From the NCBI RefSeq assembly GCF_012489685.1, contig NC_080043.1, forward strand, positions 61,993,920-62,057,919: a stretch of 64,000 nt of DNA. The letters run 5' to 3'. Origin of the DNA: Lotus japonicus. Its lineage: Eukaryota; Streptophyta; Magnoliopsida; Fabales; Fabaceae. Under the pieces are notes generated by a model. The model was given only the letters and a program-made list of their open reading frames with translations, was not told the DNA's origin and made no database searches. Below, one piece after another: positions 22,910 to 34,744 of this stretch. Numbering within the stretch: the first letter of the stretch is position 1; the number at the start of each line of letters is the position of its first letter. Both the position numbers and the translations under genes were made by a program.

Positions 22910-24709
22910 TGATGACCCGGGATTTAAGGCTATTTTCCTAGTTTATTTGCATGCATTTTACTATAATATTTAAGATATTTTAGTCATTTTAAGACACTTT
23001 AGGCTTATTTCATGCATTTTAATATTTTTATTTAGTTTTTAGTATTTTTCTACATTTTATATTATTTTTCTAGATTTTATTAGGATTTAAATTAGCTTTA
23101 TATTCTATTTAATTATTATTAGGATTTATTTACTTTAATTTAGGATTAGATAATTTTATTTTAAGGTGTTAACTTATTTTTATCTTTTATCTATTTTTAT
23201 TTGCTTTATTTTAGGAGAAGATAGAGAAAATTCGGAATTAAAATAGAATTATGGAGGCTGGAATCATGCGAAGTGCAAGTGCACGAGCTTACCATGCACC
23301 TGCGCTGAGATCGTGACACGTGTCCGTGGCTGGAAGAAAATGCACCAGATGCACGCGGGTGCACCGTGTTACGGTGTGCCTGACTACGCCGGATCATCTG
23401 CTCATCAGAAAAAGACAAAAACGCACAGGCTACGGAAAATCATTATAAAATCAGTTTTAAACCTATTTTTTGGGATCCTTTTCATCTTTCTTTTATCCTA
23501 AACCAAATAAAAAACCTTTGGGAGACTTGGAGGCAATTTCTTGGTGGAGAGGAAGGCTAGGCCCTTGAGGGCCGGTGTCAGGGCCATGGAGTAGGTGACA
23601 GCTTCTCCGGATGTCCATGGCTCCGTTCTATTTTGGGTTTTGCTTTTCTCTTTACCTATTTTATTGTTTTGACTCTCTTTTGGTATTTGGAATGACTTAT
23701 TTGATTTTCTTTCTTGTTCAATATACTTTTATGCAATTATAATTATGAGTTTTCATTATTTGGTGTTTCTCTCTATGTTTAATGCTTCAATTGGTTAATT
23801 GGTAATTTAAAGAGTTTATATTAATTCATAAATAGATTGAGAAATTGATATGAGTTAATGTAGCTTAGTTCATAGAAAGGGGAAAAATTCCTATGTCTTA
23901 GGTTATTGATTCTCTTTGCGCGTTCATATATCTTTTGCCAATATGATGCTTTTTAGGATTTGCATGACAATTGAGAAGTTGGTGTGAATTTAGTTTATGA
24001 GAGGAACCACTCTTGCATCAGTCATCTTAAGAAATTAGGTGGGGTTGAGGTTTTCTAGGTGACAATAGGAGACATTAACTCTTAGATATGAATATCATGA
24101 GTTGGAAAAGAGATCTAAACCGAGTGACAAGTCGGGATACTCACCTCTCTAGGATAGGATTATCTAGTAGGAACTATTAGGATTTCTTGAGTGACAGTCA
24201 GAGATTCTATCCACTAGGACATGAACTTCTTGGGTTAGGAACAGAGCTTGGGAATGTCTTATCGAGTAGGTGTGTGCTATAATGCTCCTTTTATGATCAT
24301 TAGGGCTTAAGAGATTAAGGCTAGGTTCTTAATTAGTAGATTCGCTTAGCTAAGAAATTAGTGGGTGAATAGCTCTTATCGGCATCTTAAATGTCAATTT
24401 CATCTTATAAGAGTATATTGGTTGAGAATAAGTTGTAAGTCAAATGAACTCATTTTCCAAATACACTTTCATCTTTGTTTGTCTCCGTGAACTTCTTTTA
24501 TCGCTTTAATTATAATTTTTCCTTTATTTAAATAAACCCACATTTTACTTTTTAAACCATTCACCCAATATCTAGCTAGTGAGGTTAATACGTAGCAACA
24601 CAATCCCTGTGGAGACGACAAAACCCGATACTATACTACAATTGAGTCTTGAAAGGGATTTGATAGTAGTTAGTGGAGGAAAACCTCTTCATTAAATATC
24701 CTTTCATCA
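22910..24709 (+). mobile_element. Solo LTR, Gypsy type (1800 bp)
   Basis: Begins TGATGACCCGGGATTTAAGG and ends ...CCTTTCATCA, with 5 bp repeats ATTAG at 22905-22909 and 24710-24714. No internal region or second LTR is present. Near the right end AATCCCTGTGGAGACGAC resembles the motif common in Athila-type LTRs, so that group is suggested. Short open frames inside (for example 23313-23501) are not credible genes. Confidence 0.8.
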
Positions 24710-24737
24710 ATTAGCAAATGGAACACAATAATTAATA

Positions 24738-26366
24738 GACTTAATTCTCAAATTAGTCCCTGTTTTTGTGTCGCCGTCTGAACCAGGTCCCTGATCGGAA
24801 AAATTTGTGGATTAAATCCCTATCTTTGAAAAACGTATGGAGTCAGTCCTCGCCGGAGTTCGGAGCTCCGGCGAGTGATGATGTAGCATGCTGACTGTGT
24901 AAATGAAGGTAACATGACACTAAAAAAAATTTAAATTAATTTACACATATGAGAATTAACAGAATTAAACTAATTCTAATTATAAACCAAAACTAATCAA
25001 ACAATCTTAATTCCCCCTCAACTAATCCTAATTCCCTAACCAATTACCCCAATTCCCAATTCATCAACCACTCAGAAATTAGGGTTCATCATCATCACCT
25101 TTTCCTTCCCCATTTCCTCTTGCTACAACTCAATCTTTTTTCATATATGATGAGATCTTTCCTCTACAACCCATCTCCAATCCCTTTTACGATGTCGCAT
25201 ACATATTCTTCCTTTCCTCTGTAAAACCCATCTTCAATTCCTTTCATCATTGTTGGCCAAAAATATAAAGTTGCAGATCCCCATTTCTTCAAAATTCAGA
25301 AAATCAACAGAAGAAAAAACCAGAACAGAACCCATGGAGCCCTCAACCTCCTGGGTTTTCCTTTCTTCCTCCTCGCACCTCCGCCATCCTCATGGAGCCA
25401 CCGTGACAGATCCCAGCCACCACGCGATTTCCCTTGAACCAGCATCACCGTGAAACCACCGTCGAATGCACCATTCCTCTTTCTGACCTGAAAGGCGCTG
25501 CAACCATCACCTCTTCCTTTGAATCGCATCGTCGCCGTCGTCTCTCCTCTCTCTCGTGGAACCGCGCCGCCACTCCTCTCTTTCAAGTCCAAATCGTGCC
25601 GCCGTCGTCGCCTCCTTTCTTCCTTCTTGAGAACCACCGACGCTGCCACTGGTGGTATCTTCTCGTGGAGCGCCATTGCTGCCATCTCTTGTTCTTCCGT
25701 CGGCAGAGAAAAGGAGAAGAGAAGCAGAAGCAGAAGCAGAAGAAGAAGAACAACGGGAGAGGATAAGAGATGCAAAAGCAAGAAGAAAAGGAGAAGATGA
25801 ACCCTAACTCTGTTGCTCCATTGCTGCCATCCATTGTTCTTCTTGTGTGTGGTTTGCATGTCGATTTGGGGTTTTCCTCAATCTAGGTCGATCTGGGTTT
25901 CTGTTTCCCTTTCCTAGTTCTGCTGCTACTGAACACTAGAGAGAGAAGGGAAATGAAAATTATGAGAGAAGGAGAAGGAGAACCTGCGATTGTTTTCTGA
26001 GTTTTCTGGTTTCTGGTTATGATGTTGAAGAACAGGGGAATTTAGGTTTGGGGTTAATTGGGGGGGAGGAATTTGTTTTTGTTAATTAAATTAGAGTTAA
26101 TTTTGTTAATTGATTTTATTTTTGTTAATTAAATTAAAATTTCTTATGTGTAATTTAATTTTTTAATTTTTATTTAATTTTTAATTCCACGTCAAGTTCA
26201 TTAATCTAGTCAGCGTGCCATTTCATCACTCGTCGGAGCTCCGAACTCCGGCGAGGACTAACTCCATACGTTTTTCAAAGATAGGGATTTAATCCACAAA
26301 TTTTTCCGGTCAGGGACCTGGTTCAGACGGCGACACAAAAACAGAGAATAATTTGAGGATTAAGCC
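24738..26366. mobile_element. Non-autonomous MULE (1629 bp)
   Basis: Inverted arms of about 165 bp begin GACTTAATTCTCAAATTAG and end with the matching inverse complement GAGGATTAAGCC. They share GTCCCTG-rich motifs and GGAGTTCGGAGCTCCGGCGA. Perfect 9 bp duplications TAATTAATA lie at 24729-24737 and 26367-26375. The interior has a CT-rich part (about 25080-25800) that reads like 5' UTR and low-complexity coding sequence, but I recognise no transposase and no definite captured gene. Confidence 0.88.
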
Positions 26367-26401
26367 TAATTAATATCGAACAGTAGCAAACGTACAAATT
26401 A

Positions 26402-28162
26402 TGTTGGAAAAATGGTGTATTTCAAAAGTCCCACATTGCTCATGTAGGGAATACTTTAAGAGCTTATATATAGAAGTTGCCTTGTAGATGTTACACTCTG
26501 TTTGGTAGAGAAGAGAGAGATAGAGAAGAGAGAGTAGAGAAGAGAGAAGTTGAGTAGAGAGAAATAAGTGAGAAATAGAGTAGATTTGAAGATTGTTTGG
26601 TATGATAGAAAGAGATGAGAGAAAGAAGAGAAAATAGTATATAAAAATATTTCTTTTTTACAGAAAGACATTTGAACCCTGATATTTTTATTATGAGTAA
26701 AGTACACTCACCCCCCTTAAGGTTTGTTAGAATTACACTCCACCCCATTCTTATCTAAAATCTACATCCCACCCCATTTTATATAGAGGCAAATTTAGTG
26801 ACGAAAAATATTTTTCATTAATAATTAGTTATTATTTAAATTGTTAATCAATAATTTCAAAAAAAAAATCAATATAATCCAATAAATTTAAAAATGAAAA
26901 CATCACAATCCTCCTCATTCTCTCAATCGTGTTTTTCCTCCGTAAATTCATAATGCAAATTATGCAATAGCACACCTGCCCGATTTACAAACCATATCTC
27001 GAACATAGTGAAACATGTTTGTGCTTTCATATTTGGTAATAATTCAATTTTAATCAAAATAATCTCTTTATACCTCCAATTTTCAAAATTGGGTTGTAGG
27101 CCAAAAAAGCAACACAAATGGGTGAAGAAAATAGAGAAACAAAATTATGAAAATATGAAGTGGATCTGAGGTTATTAGAGCCCAACGAGGCGGTGGAGCA
27201 TCGTTTTTAACAAAATCCAACAATGTCTAAGACCAACAGAGCGTTTGCTCACAACTTAAAGGGGTGAAATTCACAAGAAGTAGTTGAACAAGTGGCTTTA
27301 GGGATGTGCGATTCACGTTCTGGGGTTCAGGTCGCAACAAAACTTTGAGGCATGGAGGTGCCATGGGGTTTCACATTGTGGGACAGTGGAGCCGTGTTAA
27401 AGGGAGTAAAGGCTTGGTGGTGGCCGTTTGTGGTGAGAAATATGATTTGGAGATAGATGAGACGTGGACTTAACAGACAGAGTGGATGGTTTTTTTAAAT
27501 TTAATTCAGTAAAATTATTTTCATAAATTAATGTATGATAGTGTATATGCATTAAATTTATTTAAATTTTTACTAATTAGTAATTAGTTTTTAGTAGTGA
27601 GGAATTTGTTTTCGTCACTAAAATTTGCCTTTATAAAAAATGGGGTGGAGTGTAGATTTTTAAAAAGAATGGGGTGGAGTGTCATTCTTACAAATCTTGA
27701 GGGGGTGAGTGTATTTTACTCTTTTATTATTAATATTATTTAAAGTGTAAGAAGTAAGGATAAACATGTAAATTTGAAAGCATGCAGCAGCCTTTCTCCA
27801 AATCTCTCCGAATTGGAGAGACCAATAAAAGTTGTAGGCCCCACCTCTAACTCTCTCTTGGCACTCATCACAAGATGAACCAAACAAGGTTGCTTTTGGT
27901 TTCCCCACTCAATCTCTCTCGCAGCTCTTTCTCTCTGTTGTATCTCTCTTTAAACAAACAAGCTGTTAAAGAGCTTGGTGAGAGAAGGCCCACACACATG
28001 AGGTTGGGCTTTGTTGGGCCAACGTAGTGCAAATCAGAGGATTTGCCCCCACCCTGTGCGCACTTCATATGGGTCTCTCAAGGAAGGACAGATTCACGAC
28101 TCAGTTTATTGTTCGTGCAGCTGTTCGAGTTCACCATGAATCCATGATCCAAATTTCCAACA
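26402..28162. mobile_element. Solo LTR, Copia-like, holding a MULE
   Basis: Begins TGTTGGAAAAATGGTG, includes the AAAGTCCCACATTG string frequent in Copia LTRs, and ends ...AATTTCCAACA. Five-base repeats AATTA flank it at 26397-26401 and 28163-28167. Excluding the inner MULE it is about 730 bp. The sequences on either side join into the continuation of a block also seen at 22668-22795, which supports the borders. Confidence 0.75.
26695..27721. mobile_element. Non-autonomous MULE (1027 bp)
   Basis: Inverted arms of ~120 bp start GAGTAAAGTACACTCACC and end GGTGAGTGTATTTTACTC. Both contain ACTCCACCCCATTCTT and AGTGACGAAAA motifs. Perfect 9 bp duplications TTTTATTAT lie at 26686-26694 and 27722-27730. 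The interior has no transposase. It is a different family from the GGTCCCT MULEs. Confidence 0.9.
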
Positions 28163-28167
28163 AATTA

Positions 28168-29157
28168 AAATCAAGGACAATGACATAAGCACTTAATAAT
28201 GGTCGATCGATAGCATAGAATAGAATACACATATGCTTCCTTCCTACAAACCACTTTTCAACAAAAAAAAAACTCTTACCGACTGTCATGACGTCGTTGG
28301 TAACGCTTCCATTTACCAATAAACTGTCACCATCGACCAGTTGTCTTGTAGTGAACTTTGAAAGGATAAAAGAAGAGAAGCTTAGGAACTGTAATGGTAA
28401 GGAACGTAATCGAATAAAATTAACCAACCTCTAAAAAATCCTCATCCATTTGAGTGAAGTTGGGAGGGAGGGAGAGATGTGAAGGTGAGAAAAAACCGAG
28501 GTTTTTAAAAAATGACAAGGAACTATGAGTTTCAACTCCACAAGGGGCCATGTATCATTTAGAATCCATCAAAACATGTTTGGACATCTGAGTTCGGGAT
28601 GACTAGGGAAAATTGGTCGGGTAACTCACCACTTGGTGTTATTTCTACCCATCTTTTTCATCTCCTCAAATTCAGTGGGAAATGACAAGGAACTGTGAGT
28701 TTCCTGCGTACGTTTATTTAAGAGATAGCAGGCCTAAACAAATTCTGAAATTGAGACATTTTTAGGACTTTTATCACTTGACAATTCTTTTTTCTTCTTA
28801 CTTTTACCACGTTTCAAAGTAAGTACGTCTGAAATGAGGTGATCGATTTTTAACTCAGAGACTCTAGATGAGGAGAAAGTATTGGATCTCATAAAATTTA
28901 GATCATGGAAATGGTTGAAGTGCAAAAAGAAGGATTTCAACTTCTCTTCCATGGATTGGCACTCGAATCCTCAGATTTGCTTGGGTGTGAGGGTTGTCTG
29001 GAGTTAATTGCAGGTGCTGGCCTTACTCTACGAATTCGATCTCAGCTGCTGATGGTCTCTTCTGATTGGTATTGCACCTGATTCACGACCTGGTAGCAAG
29101 ACCCTCTGCTGGCTTTCCTTTTGGCTCTGTCCTGCGTGCCTAGCGGTTGGTAACAAG
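28168..29157. other. Spacer, no gene recognised
   Basis: The first ~70 bp continue the GATCGATAGCATAGAATAG repeat block (also at 22756 and, diverged, near 56920). AATGACAAGGAACTRTGAGTTT occurs twice (28511 and 28680). No gene or element end is evident. Confidence 0.5.
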
Positions 29158-29293
29158 TAGGGGTGGGAATAATTTAATTTGCTTAAATATATAAAAATGT
29201 CAATAAGTATATAATATCAAGATATTATGATAAATTTCTAATATATAGACATCATCAATAGTAAAATATATTCATACTAATCATATTTACAAT
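29158..29293 (+). mobile_element. hAT-like left terminus fragment
   Basis: TAGGGGTGGGAATAATTTAA resembles the outer end of the GGGTGGAAAT hAT family seen at 21069 and 54727. It stops where Helitron-type sequence begins. No right terminus of its own is nearby. Confidence 0.4.
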
Positions 29294-29294
29294 C

Positions 29295-29338
<44 letters not shown>

Positions 29339-30625
29339 AAAGCACACTTGAGCTTTAGCATTAAATACATAAGAAAAGCTCAAGTGTTACATTGTATTAA
29401 AAACATACAAAAATAACTTTGTAATAAATATATTAAACAATAATAAAATTAAAATGAAAAAATTTATATTGTCAAAAACTATTCAACTACTTACATTAAA
29501 TAACAACATTATATTCATAAACTCAAAATTTACATGAATTTTGTATTTCACAAATATTAAAAACTAAATTCAATAAGAAAATAATATTTATTAAAAAATT
29601 TTTAGACATAATAGATTTAAAATTAAAAAATTCTATTTATATGTACATGAGACTTGAGTTTTACAATAAATTCCTTAAACCATAAAACTCTCATACCTTT
29701 GTATTAAAATACATTAACAAATAATAAATTTTATTTGTAATAATATATTAAAAATAAAAAAAATGGTATTGTCAAAAAATATTCAATTACTTATATTAAA
29801 TAACAAAATTCATCAAATTTTTGAATTTTTTAGAAAAAACACTAAAATTATCTTAAGTTTAGAATTTGAAAAATATTAAAAATTAAAATTATTTAATAGT
29901 AAATAATATGGATAAAAAAATATTTAAATATATTTTTTGATCTATGATATATTAGTAAAAATTACTCAAGGAAGCATAATAGAGAAAAATAATAATTGTC
30001 AAAGTTGAACAAATGTTTATTGTGAAAAGCCAGACATATCCACTTAACGTCATCGTAGAGCCTCAAGGGATTAGCCTCATGACTATCGGCTGTGAAAAAA
30101 CATTCGTAAACCAAATAAGTTGGAAACAAAATTAAATTCACAAGATAATATTTTAGGCTATTTTTTTTTTATCAAAAGGCTATTGAAGTTGTCACTTATT
30201 ATAATTCCAAAATTTAAAATTAATTTATTCTTCTTGGTCTTGATATGTCACAACAAATGACTTTTCAGGTAAGAAATATAAAAAATGATATTAAAACTTA
30301 TTTCATGACATTAAACACTTATTACTTAATTTTTTACGTAATTTATATATTTCAAATTATCTTAATAAATTTTCATATTATTAAATAAATAATTTTTAAT
30401 TGTTAAAATTAATTCTATGCTAATTAAATTTGAGTAATATTAATTATTTATACAAAAAGAACTATAAATAATATTTATTAAAATTTCTGAACACAATTTT
30501 TTTAATATTTATAATTAAAAAATATTTAATTTTTATTTAGTTAAACTATATTAATTTTTATTGAGTATTTTTATGTTAAAAAATATTGTTGGTAAACCCG
30601 TGCAACTCACGGGTATAATATCTAG
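29294..30625 (+). mobile_element. Helitron copies, plus strand, with complete 3' end
   Basis: The 3' terminus has the hairpin ACCCGTGCAACTCACGGGT (30596-30614) followed by ATAATATCTAG at 30625 and a target T, the standard Helitron end. Sequence from 29335 (GTAAAGCACACTTGAGC) recurs in related form at about 29640 and 30633, so at least two head regions lie in tandem here. An (AT)n run fills 29297-29331. No RepHel gene is present. Confidence 0.78.
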
Positions 30626-31253
30626 TATATATATGTAAAGCACACTTTAGTTTTAGCATTAAATACATAAGCAAAACTCAAGTGTTGCATTGTATTAAAA
30701 GCACCTAAAAAAAAATTGTAATTAAATATTAAACAAGAATAAAATTAAAATTGAAAAAAGTTATATGGAAAAATCTATTCAACTACATACATACATTTAA
30801 ATAAAAACATACATAAACTTAAAATTTACTCAAGTTTTTTATTTTACAAATATTAAAAATTAAATTCAATAAAAAACAATACCCCCTCTGGTCCTTTTTA
30901 TAAGAAAAATTTTGACAAAATCACACAAACCAAGGAAACTAATATTTTTTATAAAATAAACTACTATGTTTAATTCTAATGATGTCATTTCCTTTTCACA
31001 AGAACAATCATGCTAATTACCATAAATGTTGACAATACCTATTGGGTGCTTACAATTTCCATCCAAATGTTTGCATGGGAAACAGGTCTCATTGCATTGG
31101 AATGAATTATTTGTCTTAGTTTTATAAGAGTGTTTCTTATAAAATGACCAAAAAAAATTCCAAAGTGTTTCTAATAAAAAAGGACAAGAGAGAGTATTTA
31201 TTAACAAATAATTTAGATTAAATACTTTTAAAATTTAAAAAAATTATATTTAT
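30626..31253 (+). mobile_element. Partial Helitron copy adjoining the previous one
   Basis: Starts directly after the CTAG end of the neighbouring copy with ATGTAAAGCACACTTTAG and follows the 29335-29640 unit. Its own 3' hairpin is missing. It ends where an oppositely oriented Helitron end begins at 31255. Confidence 0.65.
30882..31194. mobile_element. Stowaway-like MITE (313 bp)
   Basis: Begins CCCCCTCTGGTCCTTTTTAT and ends AAAAAAGGACAAGAGAGAG, flanked by TA on both sides (30880-30881 and 31195-31196). This terminal motif and the TA target are typical of Tc1/mariner Stowaway MITEs. The paralogous unit near 29570-29600 lacks it and shows the empty site. Confidence 0.82.
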
Positions 31254-31504
31254 ACTAGTTATTATACCCGTGCGTTGCACGGGTTTATTTACAATATTTT
31301 TTAGTATTATATAAAAATTACAATAGAGTAATTATATAAATAATAAATATTAAAATATTTCTTCAATATAAATATAATAGAAAAACATTATTGTTTTTAG
31401 ACATCTAAATAGAGAGTATTAGAGTTTTTTATGCATTAAATTACTTGTAATAGAGTTCTCTTTATGTAAATCAATGATATTAGTGAAATTTAATAAATTT
31501 TTTG

Positions 31505-31700
31505 GTTAATGATCAAATTAGTACATAAGTTTGTAAGCGAATTTGATTTTAGTACCTCTGAAGAAAAATCACGTTCAGTGGTAATCATTTTTACAATCAT
31601 TGGCAGTTTTTGACTGCCATTGAACGTCATTTATCCTCAGAGAAACTATATTCAGACTCGCTTACAAACTCATGGACTAATTTCACTATTATATCATTAT
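31505..31700. mobile_element. Fold-back MITE (~195 bp)
   Basis: The left arm (ATTAGTACATAAGTTTGTAAGC and following) and the right arm (GCTTACAAACTCATGGACTAAT) are inverted copies extending about 85 bp each to near the centre. A target duplication was not resolved, so the borders are approximate. Confidence 0.7.
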
Positions 31701-32389
31701 TAAGACAAATCATAAGTAAATTTAATTATTTTTAAATAACACGCAACTACATTATAGTTAATTTAAACAACATACAAAATCATTTCATATTTTAAAAGTA
31801 AATTTCAAAAAAAAATATTTACAAAAATCATTTAAACATTAACTAATTTAAATATTTAACATGTTAATTTTATATAAAAGATATTATTTTGTGCTATTTT
31901 CGTATCTTTTTTTTTCAACCTTAGGTTGATAATTAATTGAAATGAAAATGAAAATAAAAAGTTAATTAGTCTTGCCAGTAATGTAGAACTCAAGTCAAAT
32001 ATATTGTTATATATATATTCTGAAATCTAAATTAATCAATCTAACGTTTTTAATTTGTTATTTATACGTAAAAAGTAGTAATAAGTTTTATTGGTTAATT
32101 TTTAAAATTCAACAACTTATGATTAAATAATTAAAATTAAAATAATAATTTTTATTTTAACATATAAAAATTTGAAATTTTTTACAATTAGTTATAAATG
32201 TAAAATTTATTTTTACCATATATTTTTAGTAATGTAAAGGTAGTCAATTTAAATTATTATTATTATTAATTTTTTTTCCTCAAGTTATAATTAATAATGA
32301 AAAATTAATCAATATTAAAAGTTTTTTTAAAAATATGGGAAAGGGGAGGAGAATACATGGATCACTTTAAAATGAATGCTAGCTTGAAT

Positions 32390-32925
32390 TCACATTCTAT
32401 TGTCACAAAGAGCACAACTTTGAGACCCTTTATCCCATCTTGTAATTTGAGTCCAAGAAATTTGGCAAGAATAGGATTGTGGCGAGCTTAATCGCATTAG
32501 ATTAGAGGAAGATGAAGATGAGCTTGAAGATGTAGCTTCACTAAACATACGTGGTTGTACATTCTCTGGGTTCATGACTTGGTACTTGACCTGATGTTCC
32601 CATGAGTGAGCTTGACGATCCTCTTGTGTGTGCTCCACCATTAACTTTTTCTTAACACGACCTGCATTGTGCTTAGTTCATGTTGGTAACATATTTCTCA
32701 CTAAGTCTTTGTTGACAAAATTCATTTGGTGTTTAGTGCTTGGGAGGCCACTAATGTTTCCCCAGGTCAGAAAGGACCTTTGACACTGGCTTATGGGTTA
32801 CATGATCAATTCCCATGCCCATTTTCTTTGTCCTCAGTTTTGTGTTCCAATAGTTTTTAACATCATTGTCTGTTCTTCTAGGTAAATCTTTTTGCAAATA
32901 TACCTCAATTTCAGTTCAATATCTA
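32390..32925 (-). pseudogene. R2R3-MYB fragment (TDF1/MYB35-like), 5'-truncated
   Basis: On the minus strand, 32880-32760 encodes the end of the R3 MYB repeat, [18 protein letters not shown], then [20 protein letters not shown], a pairing I associate with the anther regulator clade TDF1/MYB35. A one-base frameshift follows the G run near 32765. The next frame gives [19 protein letters not shown], an in-frame TGA near 32685, and a continuation from 32641 through a Ser run to a natural stop at 32390-32392. The R2 repeat and the first part of R3 are absent upstream. It cannot make a DNA-binding protein. It lies among Helitron ends and has the same strand as the end at 31255, so capture is possible. 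The clade is a recollection-based judgement. Confidence 0.75.
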
Positions 32926-33161
32926 GAATCCTTCCAAGTATCCTTTTATTTTGTTACAAATTATGTGAGTAAAATCTACACAGAAAAAACTGCAACTTTG
33001 TATGTTTAACAGTTCAGTTATAGATTGTCCATTAAGAAAACTATTAAAATGTCAGCTAACCAAAGTACTGATCGGTTATAGAGGATGATTCAAAAGCCAT
33101 AACTGATCAAATGTATAAGGCAGAAGGCATGTGAAAGTTTAAGAATGAGAATATTAGTAAT

Positions 33162-33246
33162 AGAGAAATGTTAGCAACACTCCTTAACCAATCATAGAGT
33201 GAGTGTTTGAGAGAGTGTTCAAAGGAGAGTGTTCTTAGCACTACTC
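33162..33246. mobile_element. 85 bp MITE with 8 bp duplication
   Basis: Inverted ends AGAGAAATGTTAGCAACACTC and GAGTGTTCTTAGCACTACTC enclose ~40 bp. Perfect 8 bp repeats TTAGTAAT flank it (33154-33161 and 33247-33254), suggesting hAT-type mobilisation. Confidence 0.82.
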
Positions 33247-33943
33247 TTAGTAATAAATTAAGTAAACAATTTATTTTGAAAGAAAAGGCAACGACTCAAT
33301 GCAGAGTGGACTCTTGAAGAGTTGAACATTCCAGAATCTAATTCAAACACCAATCAATGTCTTATAATAGGGATTCTAAAGAAAATGCAGACAGAAGATG
33401 ACTATAGCAGATATGACATACTTGGTTGGCATGATTAAAAAATAAGTTGTACACACAAAAAAAGTAATTAACTCAGTTTAAATTCAGAAGTTAAAGAAGA
33501 TGACTGAATAAGCTAGGTAGCAGATTTTCCACTCTCCACTACAAAGGGCCTAATTAATTAACATCCAGCAAGCTAAATGTAAAACGACATGAAGTTAAAA
33601 TGAAGTTCTTACTCTTGAAATTAACGAGCCAATGGTATGTTCCTCTTACTCATTTTTCAATTGCTTAATTTGTTATTTAGTTTGTAATTTTCTAAAGCAT
33701 AAAATAATACCATCCCCTTTCGAGTGGAAATTACAAGTTAGGACATGTTTTTTGATTTTTGGTGGAAAAACATAGTTCTAATGAAAATACAACTTTCTAC
33801 TTTTTTTTTTCAAATCAAGTTTTTAAAATCAAAATTAGGGATGGCAATTTCCACGTGCATATGGGAATCTCCGGGCTAGTGCTATCCCTAATTAAAACTC
33901 ATATGTTTAAATACTTCAATAGTAGTTTTTCTATATATGCATA

Positions 33944-33974
33944 CTAGTATTTTTTACCCGTGTGATGCACGAGG
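33944..33974 (-). repeat. Helitron 3' terminus, minus strand
   Basis: CTAG at 33944-33947 and the slightly imperfect hairpin ACCCGTGTGATGCACGAGGG at 33956-33975 form another minus-strand Helitron end. The body to the right is AT-rich and its 5' end is not located. Confidence 0.6.
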
Positions 33975-34534
33975 GATTTTCATTTTTTTTATTGCGTAAA
34001 ATTTTAAAATCTGTGTTATTGTTGTTATATATATGAAAAGATAATGGACATTGATATTAATATCACCCACACCTATCATTATCATCCCCCAATATGTACC
34101 ACACTTGAAAGTGTGTTACATTTTCACTACCGCTACATATTAGGGTGGTTGATATTAATAAGGGTGTGTGTAGTACTTTTTAACAGTGACCAAAGATAAT
34201 TTGCCGATTAATAAATGATAAAATTTAATTTTGGATATAAGAAAATATTAGTTTGTAAGTATTTTTTTCATGATAAATGTGTTTTTTTTCTCTTGCAGAA
34301 AAGAATTTATTATATATATATCTCTCTGTGTGTGTGTGTGTCTTTTCATCCTTATTTATGTCAAACAATAAACATATGAAAAGAAATCTAAAAAAGTAAA
34401 AGAGAGAAAAAATGACAATACATGAGAGTTTTAAGCTAGGCAAATTATGTGAGGTAAATTTGATGTGCATTTAGGTAATTTTCATATAGATTTTTATATT
34501 TTGTTTCATGTGGAATGAAAGAAACTTTCCCCTA

Positions 34535-34612
34535 AGAGATATAACCTCACAGTGATATGGATGTTCTCGACTCGAAATGATTTCTTTAAATGAAAGACGT
34601 CTTACCCAAAAA
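34535..34612 (+). mobile_element. SINE 3' fragment
   Basis: GATATGGATGTTCTCGACTCGAA and the following GACGTCTTACCC match, with changes, the 3' half of the SINE at 20148-20315. The pol III boxes are missing. Confidence 0.55.
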
Positions 34613-34744
34613 GAAAGTAATTTTAATTTTTTTTGAGGTTACAATAATTTTCATATAGAATAATTGTTGATTGAGCACAAAAACAGAAGAAAAAAAATTG
34701 GAAAATATAAACAGATTTTGACTCGAGAAGTTTTAATTCAAGTC

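Larger units (their letters stand above)
31255..33943 (-). mobile_element. Helitron, minus strand, 3' end defined, 5' end uncertain
   Basis: The 3' end on the minus strand is CTAG (31255-31258), preceded by the perfect hairpin ACCCGTGCGTTGCACGGGT (31266-31284). The 5' TC end is not located; the limit given is the next Helitron end at 33944. Two MITEs and a MYB gene fragment lie in the interval. Confidence 0.5.

Noticed and set aside
25296..25859. 187-codon minus-strand frame in the 1.6 kb MULE
   Set aside because: Low-complexity Leu and Arg-rich runs from CT-rich DNA, with overlapping frames on the other strand. No domain was recognised.
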